NCBI GenBank assembly: GCA_945952315.1
Contig: CAMFIE010000033.1
Coordinates: 1-32,397, forward strand
DNA: 32,397 nucleotides
Reading direction: 5' to 3'
From: an uncultured Rhizobium sp.
GTDB taxonomy: Bacteria > Pseudomonadota > Alphaproteobacteria > Rhizobiales > Rhizobiaceae
In this document: piece after piece, positions 24,736 through 32,348 of the stretch
Layout of the letters: every line of letters starts with the position of its first letter
Position numbering within the stretch: the first letter of the stretch is position 1
Notes under the pieces: generated by a model
What the model was told of the DNA's origin: nothing
What the model saw: the letters and a program-made list of their open reading frames with translations, nothing else
Databases searched by the model: none
Made by a program: the position numbers and the translations under genes

Positions 24736-25352
24736 GCGGTCTTGTCCGCAGCCTTGGCCCGCAGGGCCTCGATTTCCGTGAAACGGGTGAGGAAAGCCGA
24801 CTGCGCCTCCAGCGCGGGCACCGGCTCCAGCGACAGCATGTCCCGGGTGATGCCCTTTGGCGGACCGAAAAACTTGCGGCCTTCCACTTCGGAAAAACCG
24901 GCCAGCACGGTTGCCTCGAAATAGGCGGCGATCCGGTCGGCCTTCTTGATCCGGTCCTTGAGATCGGCACCCGGATGGGCGGGCAGGCCGAAGCGCAGGT
25001 GAATGGCCGCTTCCAGCCGGTGTTCCACGGTCTTGTAGCCACCGCCCACCACTGATTTGAACGGCGAGATCATGTCGCCGATCACATATTCCGGGGCATC
25101 ATGCAGCAGGGCCATCTGCCGTTCGTCGTGCGTCACGGCAAACAGGCGGCTGAAGATCTGCTCCACCAGCAGCGAGTGCTGGGCGACGGAAAAGGCATGG
25201 TCGCCATGCGTCTGGCCGTTCCAGCGGGCCACGCGGGCAAGGCCGTGGGCAATATCGGAGATTTCCACATCGAGCGGGGAGGGATCGAGCAGATCAAGCC
25301 GCCTGCCGGAGAGCATGCGCTGCCAGGCGCGGGGAGTGGCCTTGGCGCTCAT
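24732..25352 (-). CDS. HD-domain hydrolase (YfbR/COG1896-like)
   Basis: A 206-residue HD superfamily protein resembling YfbR-type 5'-nucleotidases. Likely metal ligands are His59 (SVAQHSLLV), His84-Asp85 (LLHDAPEYVIGD) and Asp139 (IKKADRIAAYFEA). The region IAHGLARVARWNGQT near residue 34 is also family-like. E. coli YfbR dephosphorylates deoxynucleoside monophosphates; the substrate here is unproven. It overlaps ygfZ upstream and the phosphatase gene downstream by four bases each. Confidence 0.87.
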   Translation of the reverse strand: MSAKATPRAWQRMLSGRRLDLLDPSPLDVEISDIAHGLARVARWNGQTHGDHAFSVAQHSLLVEQIFSRLFAVTHDERQMALLHDAPEYVIGDMISPFKSVVGGGYKTVEHRLEAAIHLRFGLPAHPGADLKDRIKKADRIAAYFEATVLAGFSEVEGRKFFGPPKGITRDMLSLEPVPALEAQSAFLTRFTEIEALRAKAADKTA

Positions 25353-26191
25353 GCACTGTCCTCGCCAGCCGCATCGGTCGGGAAGGAAAGGCCGGTCCAG
25401 CCCGGCAATTCCAGCCGCACGGGCACGGCACCGGCAAGCACCGGCTCGCCTGCGGCCAAGGCGGCGCCCGCCTTGTCGATCCGCACAAGCGCAAGGCCGG
25501 TTTGACCTTCCACCGTGCCGAGCGTGCCAATGCTCTTGCCCGAGGCGGTGATCGCGGTCGATGCGGGCGGCAGAGCCTCTTCGGCAAAAACCTGCACCAC
25601 GCGGCGACGGGCGGTTGCGCGATGCTGCATGCGCGACACCACTTCCTGACCGACATAGCAGCCCTTGCGGAAGGACAGGCCGCCGGAAAGATCCATCATC
25701 ACGTCATGCGGAAAGGCATCGCCGAGCGCAAAATCGTCAGCGGCCTCCGGGATGCTGCAGCCGATGCGGAGCGACCGGTAGGCAGCCTCGTTTTCAGCAG
25801 TAACGCCGGTGACGGGTTGGCGCAAAAGCCGCACGCCCGCGCGCTGAAAGCGCCGGTCGGCAAGGCCTTCGCCGTCCTCGTCCCAGATCACGCTCACGCT
25901 ATCGAAGGGCAGAACATCCAGTTCAACCTTTGCCCGAAGACGATACATCATCAGCCTTTTCAGGAGGTTGTCGCAGCTTTCGGAATCCGTTTCCAAAAGA
26001 AAGCCGGAGCCCTCCCGGCCGATCAGGAAGGCAAACAGGATCTTGCCCTGCGGTGTCAGCAGCGCGCCGGGAGCCGTCTCACCAGGCGCAAGGCCGGAAA
26101 GATCGGTGGTGATCAGGTTTTGCAAAAAGCTTTCCGCATCCTCGCCGCCGATCTTCAGAAAGGCGCGGGATGCAAGATGGGCCTTGGTCAT
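25349..26191 (-). CDS. ygfZ: Folate-binding YgfZ family protein
   Basis: A 280-residue protein related to the glycine cleavage T-protein. It carries the YgfZ signature KGCYVGQE (residues 176-183, Cys178) and an N-terminal block with FLQNLITTDL. Members bind folate and support Fe-S cluster enzymes such as MiaB. It is the first gene of the ygfZ-HD-phosphatase-nadQ operon, all overlapping. The ATG at 26191 is preceded at 12 bases by AGGA, a modest ribosome-binding site. NadA being an Fe-S enzyme is a possible functional link, but that is inference. Confidence 0.92.
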   Translation of the reverse strand: MTKAHLASRAFLKIGGEDAESFLQNLITTDLSGLAPGETAPGALLTPQGKILFAFLIGREGSGFLLETDSESCDNLLKRLMMYRLRAKVELDVLPFDSVSVIWDEDGEGLADRRFQRAGVRLLRQPVTGVTAENEAAYRSLRIGCSIPEAADDFALGDAFPHDVMMDLSGGLSFRKGCYVGQEVVSRMQHRATARRRVVQVFAEEALPPASTAITASGKSIGTLGTVEGQTGLALVRIDKAGAALAAGEPVLAGAVPVRLELPGWTGLSFPTDAAGEDSA

Positions 26192-26252
26192 GGCAATGAA
26201 ATCCTGCTTCGACAGAAGAATCGAAACTAATGCATCAGGAGCGATTTTTGAA

Positions 26253-26277
26253 CCGGTGAGACGGTGTCACTCACCGG
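26253..26277. terminator. Hairpin overlapping the stop of the 26267-27025 gene
   Basis: CCGGTGAG (26253-26260) pairs perfectly with CTCACCGG (26270-26277). It includes the minus-strand stop codon and is followed on that strand by TTCAAAAATC, without a true T run. It may attenuate read-through into ygfZ. Confidence 0.35.
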
Positions 26278-27025
26278 CAGAGAAGAACTTCCATTTCCCG
26301 TCCGGCGAAATGCCGATCCGGTAGAAATTGTAGGAACCGAAATCCACCATGTCCTGATAGTCGCCCGCCGTGACAATGCGCATCAGCTCCACCTTTTCCG
26401 GTGGTGTGAGCGCATTCAGCGGCTTTGCCGCGAAATAGGGCCAGACATAGGCTTCATCCGGCGTGCCGACGCTGACATGGACGAAACCGGTCGCCATGAT
26501 GTTGAGCATCGAGGAGAGAATTTCGATGCCGTCATTGTCTCCGGCGAGCTCTTTCAGCGTGTTGACCGGGTCGCCCGCGGTCTCGCCAACGGAGATCTCC
26601 GTTGCATCCTTGCCGGAGCCCAGAAGCGGACGCAGCCGCTCGATATCACCCGATGCGGCGGCCTCCACCAGCGCCTGACGCATTTTCAGAACCGGGGCGG
26701 GAAGCGTGGACGTGTCATAAATCGCAGGTGCCGGCTTGCCATCGTTGAGCGGTTTTGGCGCAGGCCCGGTTTCCTCCGAGCCGTCATCGACCACACTGTC
26801 ATCGGAACCGTTGTTGATCAGTGGATCGGGCGCTGGCAGGCCCTCATTTGCATCGGGTGCGGATGGGGTGTTCTGCTGCTCGCCGTTTGCACCGGGAATG
26901 TCTTTCAGCGCAGACAGCGCGTGGCTTTCCCGCACCGGCAGGATCGCAAGGGCGAGCGCAAGCATCAGCAGACCGCGCCTGATGGGCGGTATCCTCAGAC
27001 CAGCCGAAGCGGGAATGTCGCGCAT
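26267..27025 (-). CDS. Exported protein of unknown function
   Basis: A 252-residue protein I do not recognise as a named family. Residues 1-36 look like a signal peptide (basic RIPPIRR, hydrophobic GLLMLALALAILP, cleavage after SHA). Residues 37-105 are rich in Pro, Asp, Glu and Asn and probably form a disordered linker. The remaining part is a globular domain starting near VLKMRQALVEAAASGDIERL, which looks ankyrin-like over one helix pair only, and ending SPDGKWKFFSAGE. The start was chosen for its GAGG and signal peptide; 16 more upstream residues are possible. It follows the small gene at 27042 by 16 bp. Confidence 0.75.
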   Translation of the reverse strand: MRDIPASAGLRIPPIRRGLLMLALALAILPVRESHALSALKDIPGANGEQQNTPSAPDANEGLPAPDPLINNGSDDSVVDDGSEETGPAPKPLNDGKPAPAIYDTSTLPAPVLKMRQALVEAAASGDIERLRPLLGSGKDATEISVGETAGDPVNTLKELAGDNDGIEILSSMLNIMATGFVHVSVGTPDEAYVWPYFAAKPLNALTPPEKVELMRIVTAGDYQDMVDFGSYNFYRIGISPDGKWKFFSAGE

Positions 27026-27041
27026 GCCTGCCTCTTCCGGC

Positions 27042-27305
27042 TTACTGGAGGGTGCGGCTGGGTGAAAATTCACCGGCGAGAATGCGGTCGCGCAGCGAGG
27101 TCAGCATGGCTTCCGCCGCATCCTCACCGTGAATGCGCACCGTTTCGCGGATTGCGAGATCGAAGGCTGCACCGGCAATGATCTCCGGCTCGATGCCGTC
27201 TGCCATGCCATCCGCCCAGGCCTCGTTCTGATATTCGAGCGCTGCCTGCCGCTTCTCGTGTACAATCATGTCGTCGATGTCGTTCAGGCTCGGTTCCATT
27301 CGCAT
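27042..27305 (-). CDS. Small conserved-looking protein of unknown function
   Basis: An 87-residue acidic protein (MRMEPSLNDIDDMIVHEKRQ to LAGEFSPSRTLQ), predicted all-helical and cytosolic with no signal peptide. The start is set by AAGGGAAG just upstream; the frame's extension to 27368 has no ribosome-binding site. An ATG two codons later is also possible. It lies 16 bp upstream of the exported protein gene, so the two probably form an operon. I recognise no family. Confidence 0.68.
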   Translation of the reverse strand: MRMEPSLNDIDDMIVHEKRQAALEYQNEAWADGMADGIEPEIIAGAAFDLAIRETVRIHGEDAAEAMLTSLRDRILAGEFSPSRTLQ

Positions 27306-27398
27306 GCTTCCCTTAAGGGTTCTTATCGTTTCTTTAACTGTTCTATCAGGGTTTTCCCAAATCAGCACGCGCCGACCGGGAAACAGGTTAGTAAACTG

Positions 27399-27848
27399 TT
27401 AATTTCCGAAGCGGGCGGTAATTTCTGAGGCCAGTGTTGCGCCTTCGGCACGGTAGCGGTTTTCGGCTTCCAGGGCGGCGGGTGTGCAGCCCGAGTGAAC
27501 CGAGGCAAAGGCCCGGTATCCGTGGTTGAAGGCGGCAATGAATTTCTGGCGGCGTTCCGCATCCTTTCCCGCTTCCAGTTCGATCAGCGATTCCATGGAC
27601 TTGCGCCAGCGGTCATCCCCTTGCGCATGGCACAGGCTGCCCAGATATTGCACCGATCCAAGGATTTCCGAGAGCCGCAGAAGATCGGCATCATAGGGCG
27701 CATCGGCCTGGAGCGGCGGCTGGGCAGGGGCCGCCTCTGCCTTGTTTTCCTGCGGTACGGACGTGATCCGGGTTGCCGCCCCGGCCACCGTGGAAAAGAG
27801 AATCAGTGCCGCCAAGGCGGCTAAGGCAGGAGACAAAAACCGGTTCAT
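27399..27848 (-). CDS. TIGR02301-type exported protein
   Basis: A 149-residue protein with a signal peptide (residues 1-24, MNRFLSPALAALAALILFST then VAGA). The mature domain resembles the TIGR02301 family of Rhizobiales, of unknown function. Typical segments are LGSVQYLGSLCHAQ, RWRKSMESLI and FNHGYRAFASVHSGC. Cys73 and Cys121 could form a periplasmic disulfide. The start at 27848 has AGGA 9-10 bases upstream and gives a proper signal peptide; the longer frame overlaps the Nudix gene. It lies 49 bp after that gene, possibly in one transcript. Confidence 0.8.
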   Translation of the reverse strand: MNRFLSPALAALAALILFSTVAGAATRITSVPQENKAEAAPAQPPLQADAPYDADLLRLSEILGSVQYLGSLCHAQGDDRWRKSMESLIELEAGKDAERRQKFIAAFNHGYRAFASVHSGCTPAALEAENRYRAEGATLASEITARFGN

Positions 27849-27897
27849 GGCATGATCCTGCCGCCCGGATTGCGGATGTTTGATGGCAGTGGAAACG

Positions 27898-28338
27898 TCA
27901 CCTGGCATGAAACGCCTCCGGTGCTGACGCGGCCTGTTCCGCCATGATCCGTTCCACACATTCCAGCACGCTTTCCGGCACCGGAAGGCCCCGGATCTCT
28001 TCTGCCGAATACCATCCGCATTCCGAGGCATCGTCTTCGGCAATCGCGTCCTGTCGCCCGTCTTCCTCTACCCGGAAAACCGAGAGGAGATAATGATAGC
28101 GAAGCGAGCCATCCGGTGCGCGGGTTTCGAGATCATAGGTCGCAAACAGCTGCGGATTGAAGACGATCAGCCCTGTCTCCTCGCGAAACTCCCGGATTGC
28201 CGCCTCTTCCGCCGTCTCGCCCGGTTCGGCCCGCCCGCCCGGAAAGGCGAAAAGCGAGGCCGCAGGCGGATTTTTCCGCCGCACCAGCAGGAAGCGGTCA
28301 TCACGCATCAGAATTGCGGATGAGGCAAGGTTCGGCAT
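27898..28338 (-). CDS. Nudix hydrolase
   Basis: A 146-residue Nudix protein. The full Nudix box G-x5-E-x7-RE-x2-EE-x-G runs from Gly35 to Gly56 (GGRAEPGETAEEAAIREFRE, then ETGL), so it should be catalytically active. It most resembles MutT/ADP-ribose pyrophosphatase-like proteins; the substrate cannot be assigned. It is divergent from the YnfA-like gene across 102 bp. Confidence 0.9.
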   Translation of the reverse strand: MPNLASSAILMRDDRFLLVRRKNPPAASLFAFPGGRAEPGETAEEAAIREFREETGLIVFNPQLFATYDLETRAPDGSLRYHYLLSVFRVEEDGRQDAIAEDDASECGWYSAEEIRGLPVPESVLECVERIMAEQAASAPEAFHAR

Positions 28339-28440
28339 CGAGGCTCCGTCACAGGCGAATCAACTGCTTACAGTTTATAAGGTTCAGCGTGCGCGCGGCA
28401 GAAGTATCGTTAATTCATGGTTAACAATGGGGGATTGTGG

Positions 28441-28764
28441 ATGTCGGTATGGCTGATCTATGCGGTGGCGGCGCTTGGTGAAATCGGCGGCTGCTTTTCC
28501 TTCTGGGCCTGGCTGAGGATGGGCAAGCCCGTCTGGCTGATCCTGCCCGGCATGGTGTCGCTTGCCGCCTTTGCCTGGGCGCTGACACTGGTGCCGACGG
28601 ATGCCGCGGGCCGGGCCTATGCGGCCTATGGCGGGGTCTATATCGTCGCATCGCTGGTCTGGCTTTACGCGGTTGAGGGCAGGGTGCCGGACCGGTTCGA
28701 TCTGGCAGGCGCTGCCCTTTCCATCGGCGGCACGGCGATCATCCTTTTCGGGCCGCGCGGTTGA
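28441..28764 (+). CDS. YnfA/UPF0060 family membrane protein
   Basis: A 107-residue inner-membrane protein with four predicted transmembrane helices. The YnfA signature is clear: [17 protein letters not shown] (about residues 9-25), [19 protein letters not shown] (about 51-69), and [11 protein letters not shown] at the end. The family is related to small multidrug resistance exporters, and a few members have been linked to drug efflux. The start at 28441 gives the family length and has GGGGGA 9 bases upstream; an ATG eight codons earlier has none. It is 31 bp upstream of the SRAP gene. Confidence 0.88.
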   Translation: MSVWLIYAVAALGEIGGCFSFWAWLRMGKPVWLILPGMVSLAAFAWALTLVPTDAAGRAYAAYGGVYIVASLVWLYAVEGRVPDRFDLAGAALSIGGTAIILFGPRG

Positions 28765-28795
28765 CCGCGGGCGAGCGGAATGCCACCCTTCCTCC

Positions 28796-29578
28796 ATGTG
28801 CGGCCGCTTTTCCCTGACTGCCACTTCCGAAGAAGTGCGTGAACTGTTTGCCCTCCTGGAAATCGAGGATTTCCCGGAACGCTACAATATCGCGCCGACC
28901 CAGCCGATTCTGGTGATCCTGTCGGGGGATCGCAGCGAGCCGGGCAGCAACCTGCCGGACCGAAAGGCCGTGCTCGTGCGCTGGGGGCTCACCCCTTCCT
29001 GGGTCAAGGACCCGAAGGATTTTCCGCTGCTGATCAATGCGCGGGCCGAAACCGCAATCGGCAAGGCCTCCTTCCGGGCCGCGATGCGCCATCGGCGCAT
29101 TCTCGTTCCGGCCTCCAGCTTTTACGAATGGCATCGCCCGCCGAAGGAAAGCGGCGAGAAATCGCAGGCCTACTGGATCCGTCCGAAAAAGGGCGGCATC
29201 GTTGCCTTCGCGGGCCTGATGGAAACCTGGGCGTCTGCCGATGGATCGGAAGTGGATACGGGCGCAATCCTGACGGTGGGCGCCAACGCCTCGATTGCCC
29301 GCATTCATGACCGGATGCCGGTGGTGATCCAGCCGGAGGATTTTGCCCGCTGGCTCGACTGCCGCACGCAGGAGCCGCGCGACGTGGCCGATCTGCTGAA
29401 GCCTGCGGATGAGGATTATTTCGAAGCGATTGCGGTTTCCGACAAGGTCAATGCGGTGCGCAATGTCGGCCCGGACCTGCAGCAGCCCGTCGAGCCGGAA
29501 AAGCCGCTGGAGCCGGTAAAGAAGCCCGCCCGCCGCTCGTCCGGCGGGTCCGGTGGCGGCCAGATGTCGCTGTTCTGA
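28796..29578 (+). CDS. SRAP domain protein (YedK/HMCES-like), abasic-site crosslinker
   Basis: A 260-residue SRAP protein that should form a thiazolidine crosslink with abasic sites in single-stranded DNA. Catalytic Cys2 is exposed after Met removal (MCGRFSLT). Asn81 (INARAETA), Glu111 (SSFYEW) and His171 (IHDRMPVV) correspond to the E. coli YedK active site. Start choice is forced by Cys2; a longer frame from 28601 overlaps the YnfA-like gene and was rejected. A Pro/Glu/Lys- and Gly-rich tail of about 30 residues ends in QMSLF, which fits the bacterial sliding-clamp binding consensus. E. coli YedK lacks such a tail. Confidence 0.93.
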   Translation: MCGRFSLTATSEEVRELFALLEIEDFPERYNIAPTQPILVILSGDRSEPGSNLPDRKAVLVRWGLTPSWVKDPKDFPLLINARAETAIGKASFRAAMRHRRILVPASSFYEWHRPPKESGEKSQAYWIRPKKGGIVAFAGLMETWASADGSEVDTGAILTVGANASIARIHDRMPVVIQPEDFARWLDCRTQEPRDVADLLKPADEDYFEAIAVSDKVNAVRNVGPDLQQPVEPEKPLEPVKKPARRSSGGSGGGQMSLF

Positions 29579-29590
29579 CGTCCGGAACGA

Positions 29591-29616
29591 CAAAACCCGC
29601 AAGTTGGCTTGCGGGT
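29591..29616 (-). terminator. Intrinsic terminator of the 45-residue gene
   Basis: On the minus strand ACCCGCAAG and CTTGCGGGT (29616-29608 and 29603-29595) pair perfectly around a 4-base loop, followed by TTTTGTCG. It lies 64 bp after the minus-strand small gene. It would also form in SRAP transcripts, but without a T run. Confidence 0.6.
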
Positions 29617-29648
29617 CGCATCAAAGGGGCTGCCGAAATGGCGCCCGG

Positions 29649-29667
29649 GGGCAGGTGTTGCCCTTTT
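29649..29667 (+). terminator. Weak terminator candidate after the SRAP gene
   Basis: GGGCA (29649-29653) pairs with TGCCC (29659-29663), followed by TTTTGT. The stem is short. Confidence 0.35.
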
Positions 29668-29679
29668 GTCAGGCCCTGA

Positions 29680-29817
29680 TCAGGCCGTCTTCTTCTTGAG
29701 CTGCGATGCCTTGAGCATCATGGCGGCTGCCATCACGGCCTTGAGGCCAAGCGGGCGGTACTGGGCAGACAGGTCAGGCTTCGGTTGCGCCTTGATGGCC
29801 GCGGCAGTCGAACTCAT
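29680..29817 (-). CDS. 45-residue small basic protein of unknown function
   Basis: A short open frame encodes 45 residues: MSSTAAAIKAQPKPDLSAQY, then RPLGLKAVMAAAMMLKASQL, then KKKTA. AGGGGA lies 7-8 bases upstream of the ATG. The C-terminal half (LGLKAVMAAAMMLKASQLKK) would be a strongly amphipathic or membrane-associating helix with a Lys-rich end. An AT-rich upstream region and a terminator at 29591 make a complete small transcription unit. No family is recognised. Absence of rare or in-frame odd features supports coding, but only comparison with relatives can prove it. Confidence 0.6.
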   Translation of the reverse strand: MSSTAAAIKAQPKPDLSAQYRPLGLKAVMAAAMMLKASQLKKKTA

Positions 29818-30004
29818 TGATTTTCCCCTTTCGGTTTCGATTTTCGGATCGATTATTCATCTCGCCTTAAAAATTGACGAAATGGGGGCGAAATCAAGTA
29901 TTTTTTGTAAATCGATTAGAAATTCTTCGTTTTTGCCGATTTTCACGCATTTCAATGCGATTTGAGGGAGAAAATCGGGAAAACCGGCCCAATTTTGTTC
30001 GAAA
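29818..30004. other. AT-rich region between pssA and the small gene
   Basis: 187 bp with many GATTT/AAATC motifs (GATTTTC, GAAATC, CGATTT) in both orientations, an unusual texture beside the GC-rich genes. It probably carries the promoter of the 45-residue gene on the minus strand and the 3' end of pssA. No other gene is supported. Confidence 0.35.
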
Positions 30005-30865
30005 TCACAGATTCCGGTCGATTTCTGATTCTGGCCCCGGCTGCGGCATATCCACCTGATCGCCGACCGTGATGGTGCCATAGGTGCGATGCCAGGCGCG
30101 CGCGCCGAAGGGCAGCGAGGCGAGATAGGCAATCACCGTCGCCACCATCACCTCCCAGGTATAGGTCATCAGGAGGGCGGCATAGAGCACCACCAGCAGC
30201 ATCAGCGGCAGCATGAAATCGCGCGGGATGCGCTGCTTGCCGGATTTTCCCGACCAGACCGGCAAACGGCTGACGAGCAAAAGGGCGATGACGATCGTGT
30301 AGACGGCGCTTGCATAGGCAAACCAGACGGATGCGGGAATGCCGAGAAAACCGATATAGACGGGCAGCATCACCAGCATGGCGCCAGCCGGAGCCGGAAC
30401 GCCGACGAAATATTCCGATTGCCAGGTGGCCTTCACCTTGCGCTCGTCCATGACGTTGAAGCGGGCAAGGCGCATGCACATCGCGATTGCGTAAACGAGG
30501 GCGGCGATCCAGCCGAAGGAGCGGGCCTGCCCAAGGGCGTAGACATAGACCACAAGCCCGGGCGCGACGCCGAAATTGACGATGTCGGCAAGCGAATCCA
30601 TCTGCGCGCCGAATTTGGACGAGGCCTTCAGAAGGCGCGCGACCCGCCCGTCGATACCATCGAGGAAGGCGGCGACCAGCACCATGGCCACCGCCATTTC
30701 ATAGCGACCGTCAAAGGCGAGGCGCACGCCGGATAGTCCGGCGCAGATGGCGAGAACCGTGATGATGTTCGGGATCATCAGCCGCACGGGAATTTCACGC
30801 AGACGCGGGCCACGGGCCGCCTCGTTCTCGTTGCCGTTTTCCACCGGTGCGGCCTGATGTTCCAT
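30005..30865 (-). CDS. pssA: CDP-diacylglycerol-serine O-phosphatidyltransferase
   Basis: A 286-residue membrane enzyme that makes phosphatidylserine from CDP-diacylglycerol and serine. The CDP-alcohol phosphatidyltransferase motif DG-x2-AR-x8-G-x3-D-x3-D is complete (Asp72, Gly73, Ala76, Arg77, Gly86, Asp90, Asp94). About eight hydrophobic segments follow the 25-residue cytosolic N-terminus. GGGAG precedes the ATG. It follows psd by 36 bp, so the two steps from CDP-diacylglycerol to phosphatidylethanolamine are encoded together. Confidence 0.94.
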   Translation of the reverse strand: MEHQAAPVENGNENEAARGPRLREIPVRLMIPNIITVLAICAGLSGVRLAFDGRYEMAVAMVLVAAFLDGIDGRVARLLKASSKFGAQMDSLADIVNFGVAPGLVVYVYALGQARSFGWIAALVYAIAMCMRLARFNVMDERKVKATWQSEYFVGVPAPAGAMLVMLPVYIGFLGIPASVWFAYASAVYTIVIALLLVSRLPVWSGKSGKQRIPRDFMLPLMLLVVLYAALLMTYTWEVMVATVIAYLASLPFGARAWHRTYGTITVGDQVDMPQPGPESEIDRNL

Positions 30866-30901
30866 CGTCGTCTCCCGCCTGCCTCGTGTCTGGACGAATG
30901 A

Positions 30902-31606
30902 TCAGCCGCGACGGCCGATGACCGGGCCCTTTTCCGAACCGAATTCGGCAAGCGCCGTTTCACCCGCAATCGCCGTCTGCCCGACCATTACCAGCGGGCG
31001 CGCGCCCGACGGCAGATAGACATCGAGGCGCGAGCCGAAGCGGATCAGGCCGAAGCGTTCGCCGGCCGCAATCTGGTCCAGCGGGCGCGCCCAGCAGAGA
31101 ATGCGGCGGGCAACGAGACCGGCGATCTGCACCACGCCGATTTCGCCATGCGCGGTCTGGATCGTCATGCCATTGCGTTCGTTCTCGTCGCTCGCCTTGT
31201 CCAGTTCGGCATTGAGGAACGAGCCTTCGCGATAGGAAATCGCGGTGATGCGGCCGCTCATCGGCGCACGGTTCACATGGCAGTTGAAAACGTTCATGAA
31301 AACGGAGATGCGCAGCATCGGCTCGGCACCGAGATTGAGGTCCGCCGGCGGCACCATCATCTGCACGGAGGAGACGCGCCCGTCCGCCGGGCTGATCACC
31401 AGATCATCATCCTGCGGCGTCACGCGCACCGGATCGCGGAAGAAATAGGCGCACCATGCCGTCAGGATCAGGCCGAGCCAGAACAGCGGCTTCCACAGAA
31501 AGCCGAGCAGAACCGCACCGACGAAGAATATGGCAATGAAACGATAGCCTTCCTTGTGAATCGGCACGAATGTGTTGCGCACAGTATCCAAGAGGCTCAT
31601 GGCCAT
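30902..31606 (-). CDS. psd: Phosphatidylserine decarboxylase proenzyme
   Basis: A 234-residue enzyme of the short (archaeal-type, PSD-A) class that converts phosphatidylserine to phosphatidylethanolamine. Autocleavage is expected between Gly191 and Ser192 in [11 protein letters not shown], giving a pyruvoyl group on the alpha chain. Conserved SPADGRV (about 72-78) and [13 protein letters not shown] (about 103-115, catalytic His) are visible. A membrane anchor lies near residues 22-58. AGGGAG precedes the ATG at 31606; a second ATG two codons later is possible. Confidence 0.95.
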   Translation of the reverse strand: MAMSLLDTVRNTFVPIHKEGYRFIAIFFVGAVLLGFLWKPLFWLGLILTAWCAYFFRDPVRVTPQDDDLVISPADGRVSSVQMMVPPADLNLGAEPMLRISVFMNVFNCHVNRAPMSGRITAISYREGSFLNAELDKASDENERNGMTIQTAHGEIGVVQIAGLVARRILCWARPLDQIAAGERFGLIRFGSRLDVYLPSGARPLVMVGQTAIAGETALAEFGSEKGPVIGRRG

Positions 31607-31647
31607 TTTCTCCCTTGTCTTTCTTGTTGTTGGTTATCGCGAAAGCG

Positions 31648-31685
31648 TCGCGCGGGCAATCCGGTTCCCCGGTCATCCCGCGCGA
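31648..31685. terminator. Long hairpin between the ABC exporter and psd
   Basis: TCGCGCGGG (31648-31656) pairs perfectly with CCCGCGCGA (31677-31685), and the loop contains CCGG-TTCC-CCGG, which can pair again. No T run follows on either strand. It may be a Rho-independent-like pause or an mRNA stability hairpin upstream of psd. Confidence 0.4.
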
Positions 31686-31701
31686 AACACGCTCCGGCCG
31701 G

Positions 31702-32348
31702 TCAGCGTGCCGGGGCGAGCCTTGTGACAACGCCCATATCGTCTTCGTCGCGCACCTTCTTCAGGTGCTCTTCTGCCTGGGTGGCCTCGCGCTGGCGGTT
31801 CCACATCGAGGCGTAGAGGCCATTCCTGTCGAGGAGGGCGGCATGGGTGCCGCGCTCGGCAATCTGGCCGTCCTTCAGCACGATGATCTCGTCGGCATTG
31901 ATGACGGTCGAAAGCCGGTGGGCGATGACGAGCGTCGTGCGGTTCTTCGAGACCACATCAAGGGCGGACTGGATTTCCCGTTCGGTTGTCGTGTCCAGCG
32001 CCGAGGTCGCCTCGTCGAGGATCAGGATCGGCGGGGCTTTCAGGATCGTGCGGGCAATGGCGACACGCTGCTTTTCACCGCCGGAAAGCTTCAGGCCGCG
32101 CTCGCCCACCTTGGTTTTCGGACCGTCCGGCAGGCGCTTGATGAAATCGCCGATCTGGGCAATGTCGGCTGCCGCCATTACCTCGTCTTCGCTGGCGCCC
32201 GGTCGGCCATAGCGGATATTGTAGGCGATCGTGTCGTTGAACAGCACCGTATCCTGCGGCACCATGCCGATGGCCGCGCGCAGGCTCTTCTGGGTGACAT
32301 TGCGGATATCCTGTCCATCCACGGTGATTTCGCCCGACTGGATGTCGT
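31702..32348 (-). CDS. ABC exporter (Atm1/ABCB7-like), C-terminal ATPase part
   Basis: The last 215 or so codons of an ABC exporter; the membrane domain and Walker A lie beyond the contig end. Visible are the Q-loop ([17 protein letters not shown]), the ABC signature [13 protein letters not shown], Walker [13 protein letters not shown] and the H-loop IAHRLST. Details such as IRYGRPGAS and [20 protein letters not shown] resemble the Atm1/HMT1 branch, which exports glutathione-linked compounds for metal or Fe-S homeostasis. The genomic reading frame runs to 32348, where adapter sequence starts, so the 5' end is missing. Confidence 0.87.
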
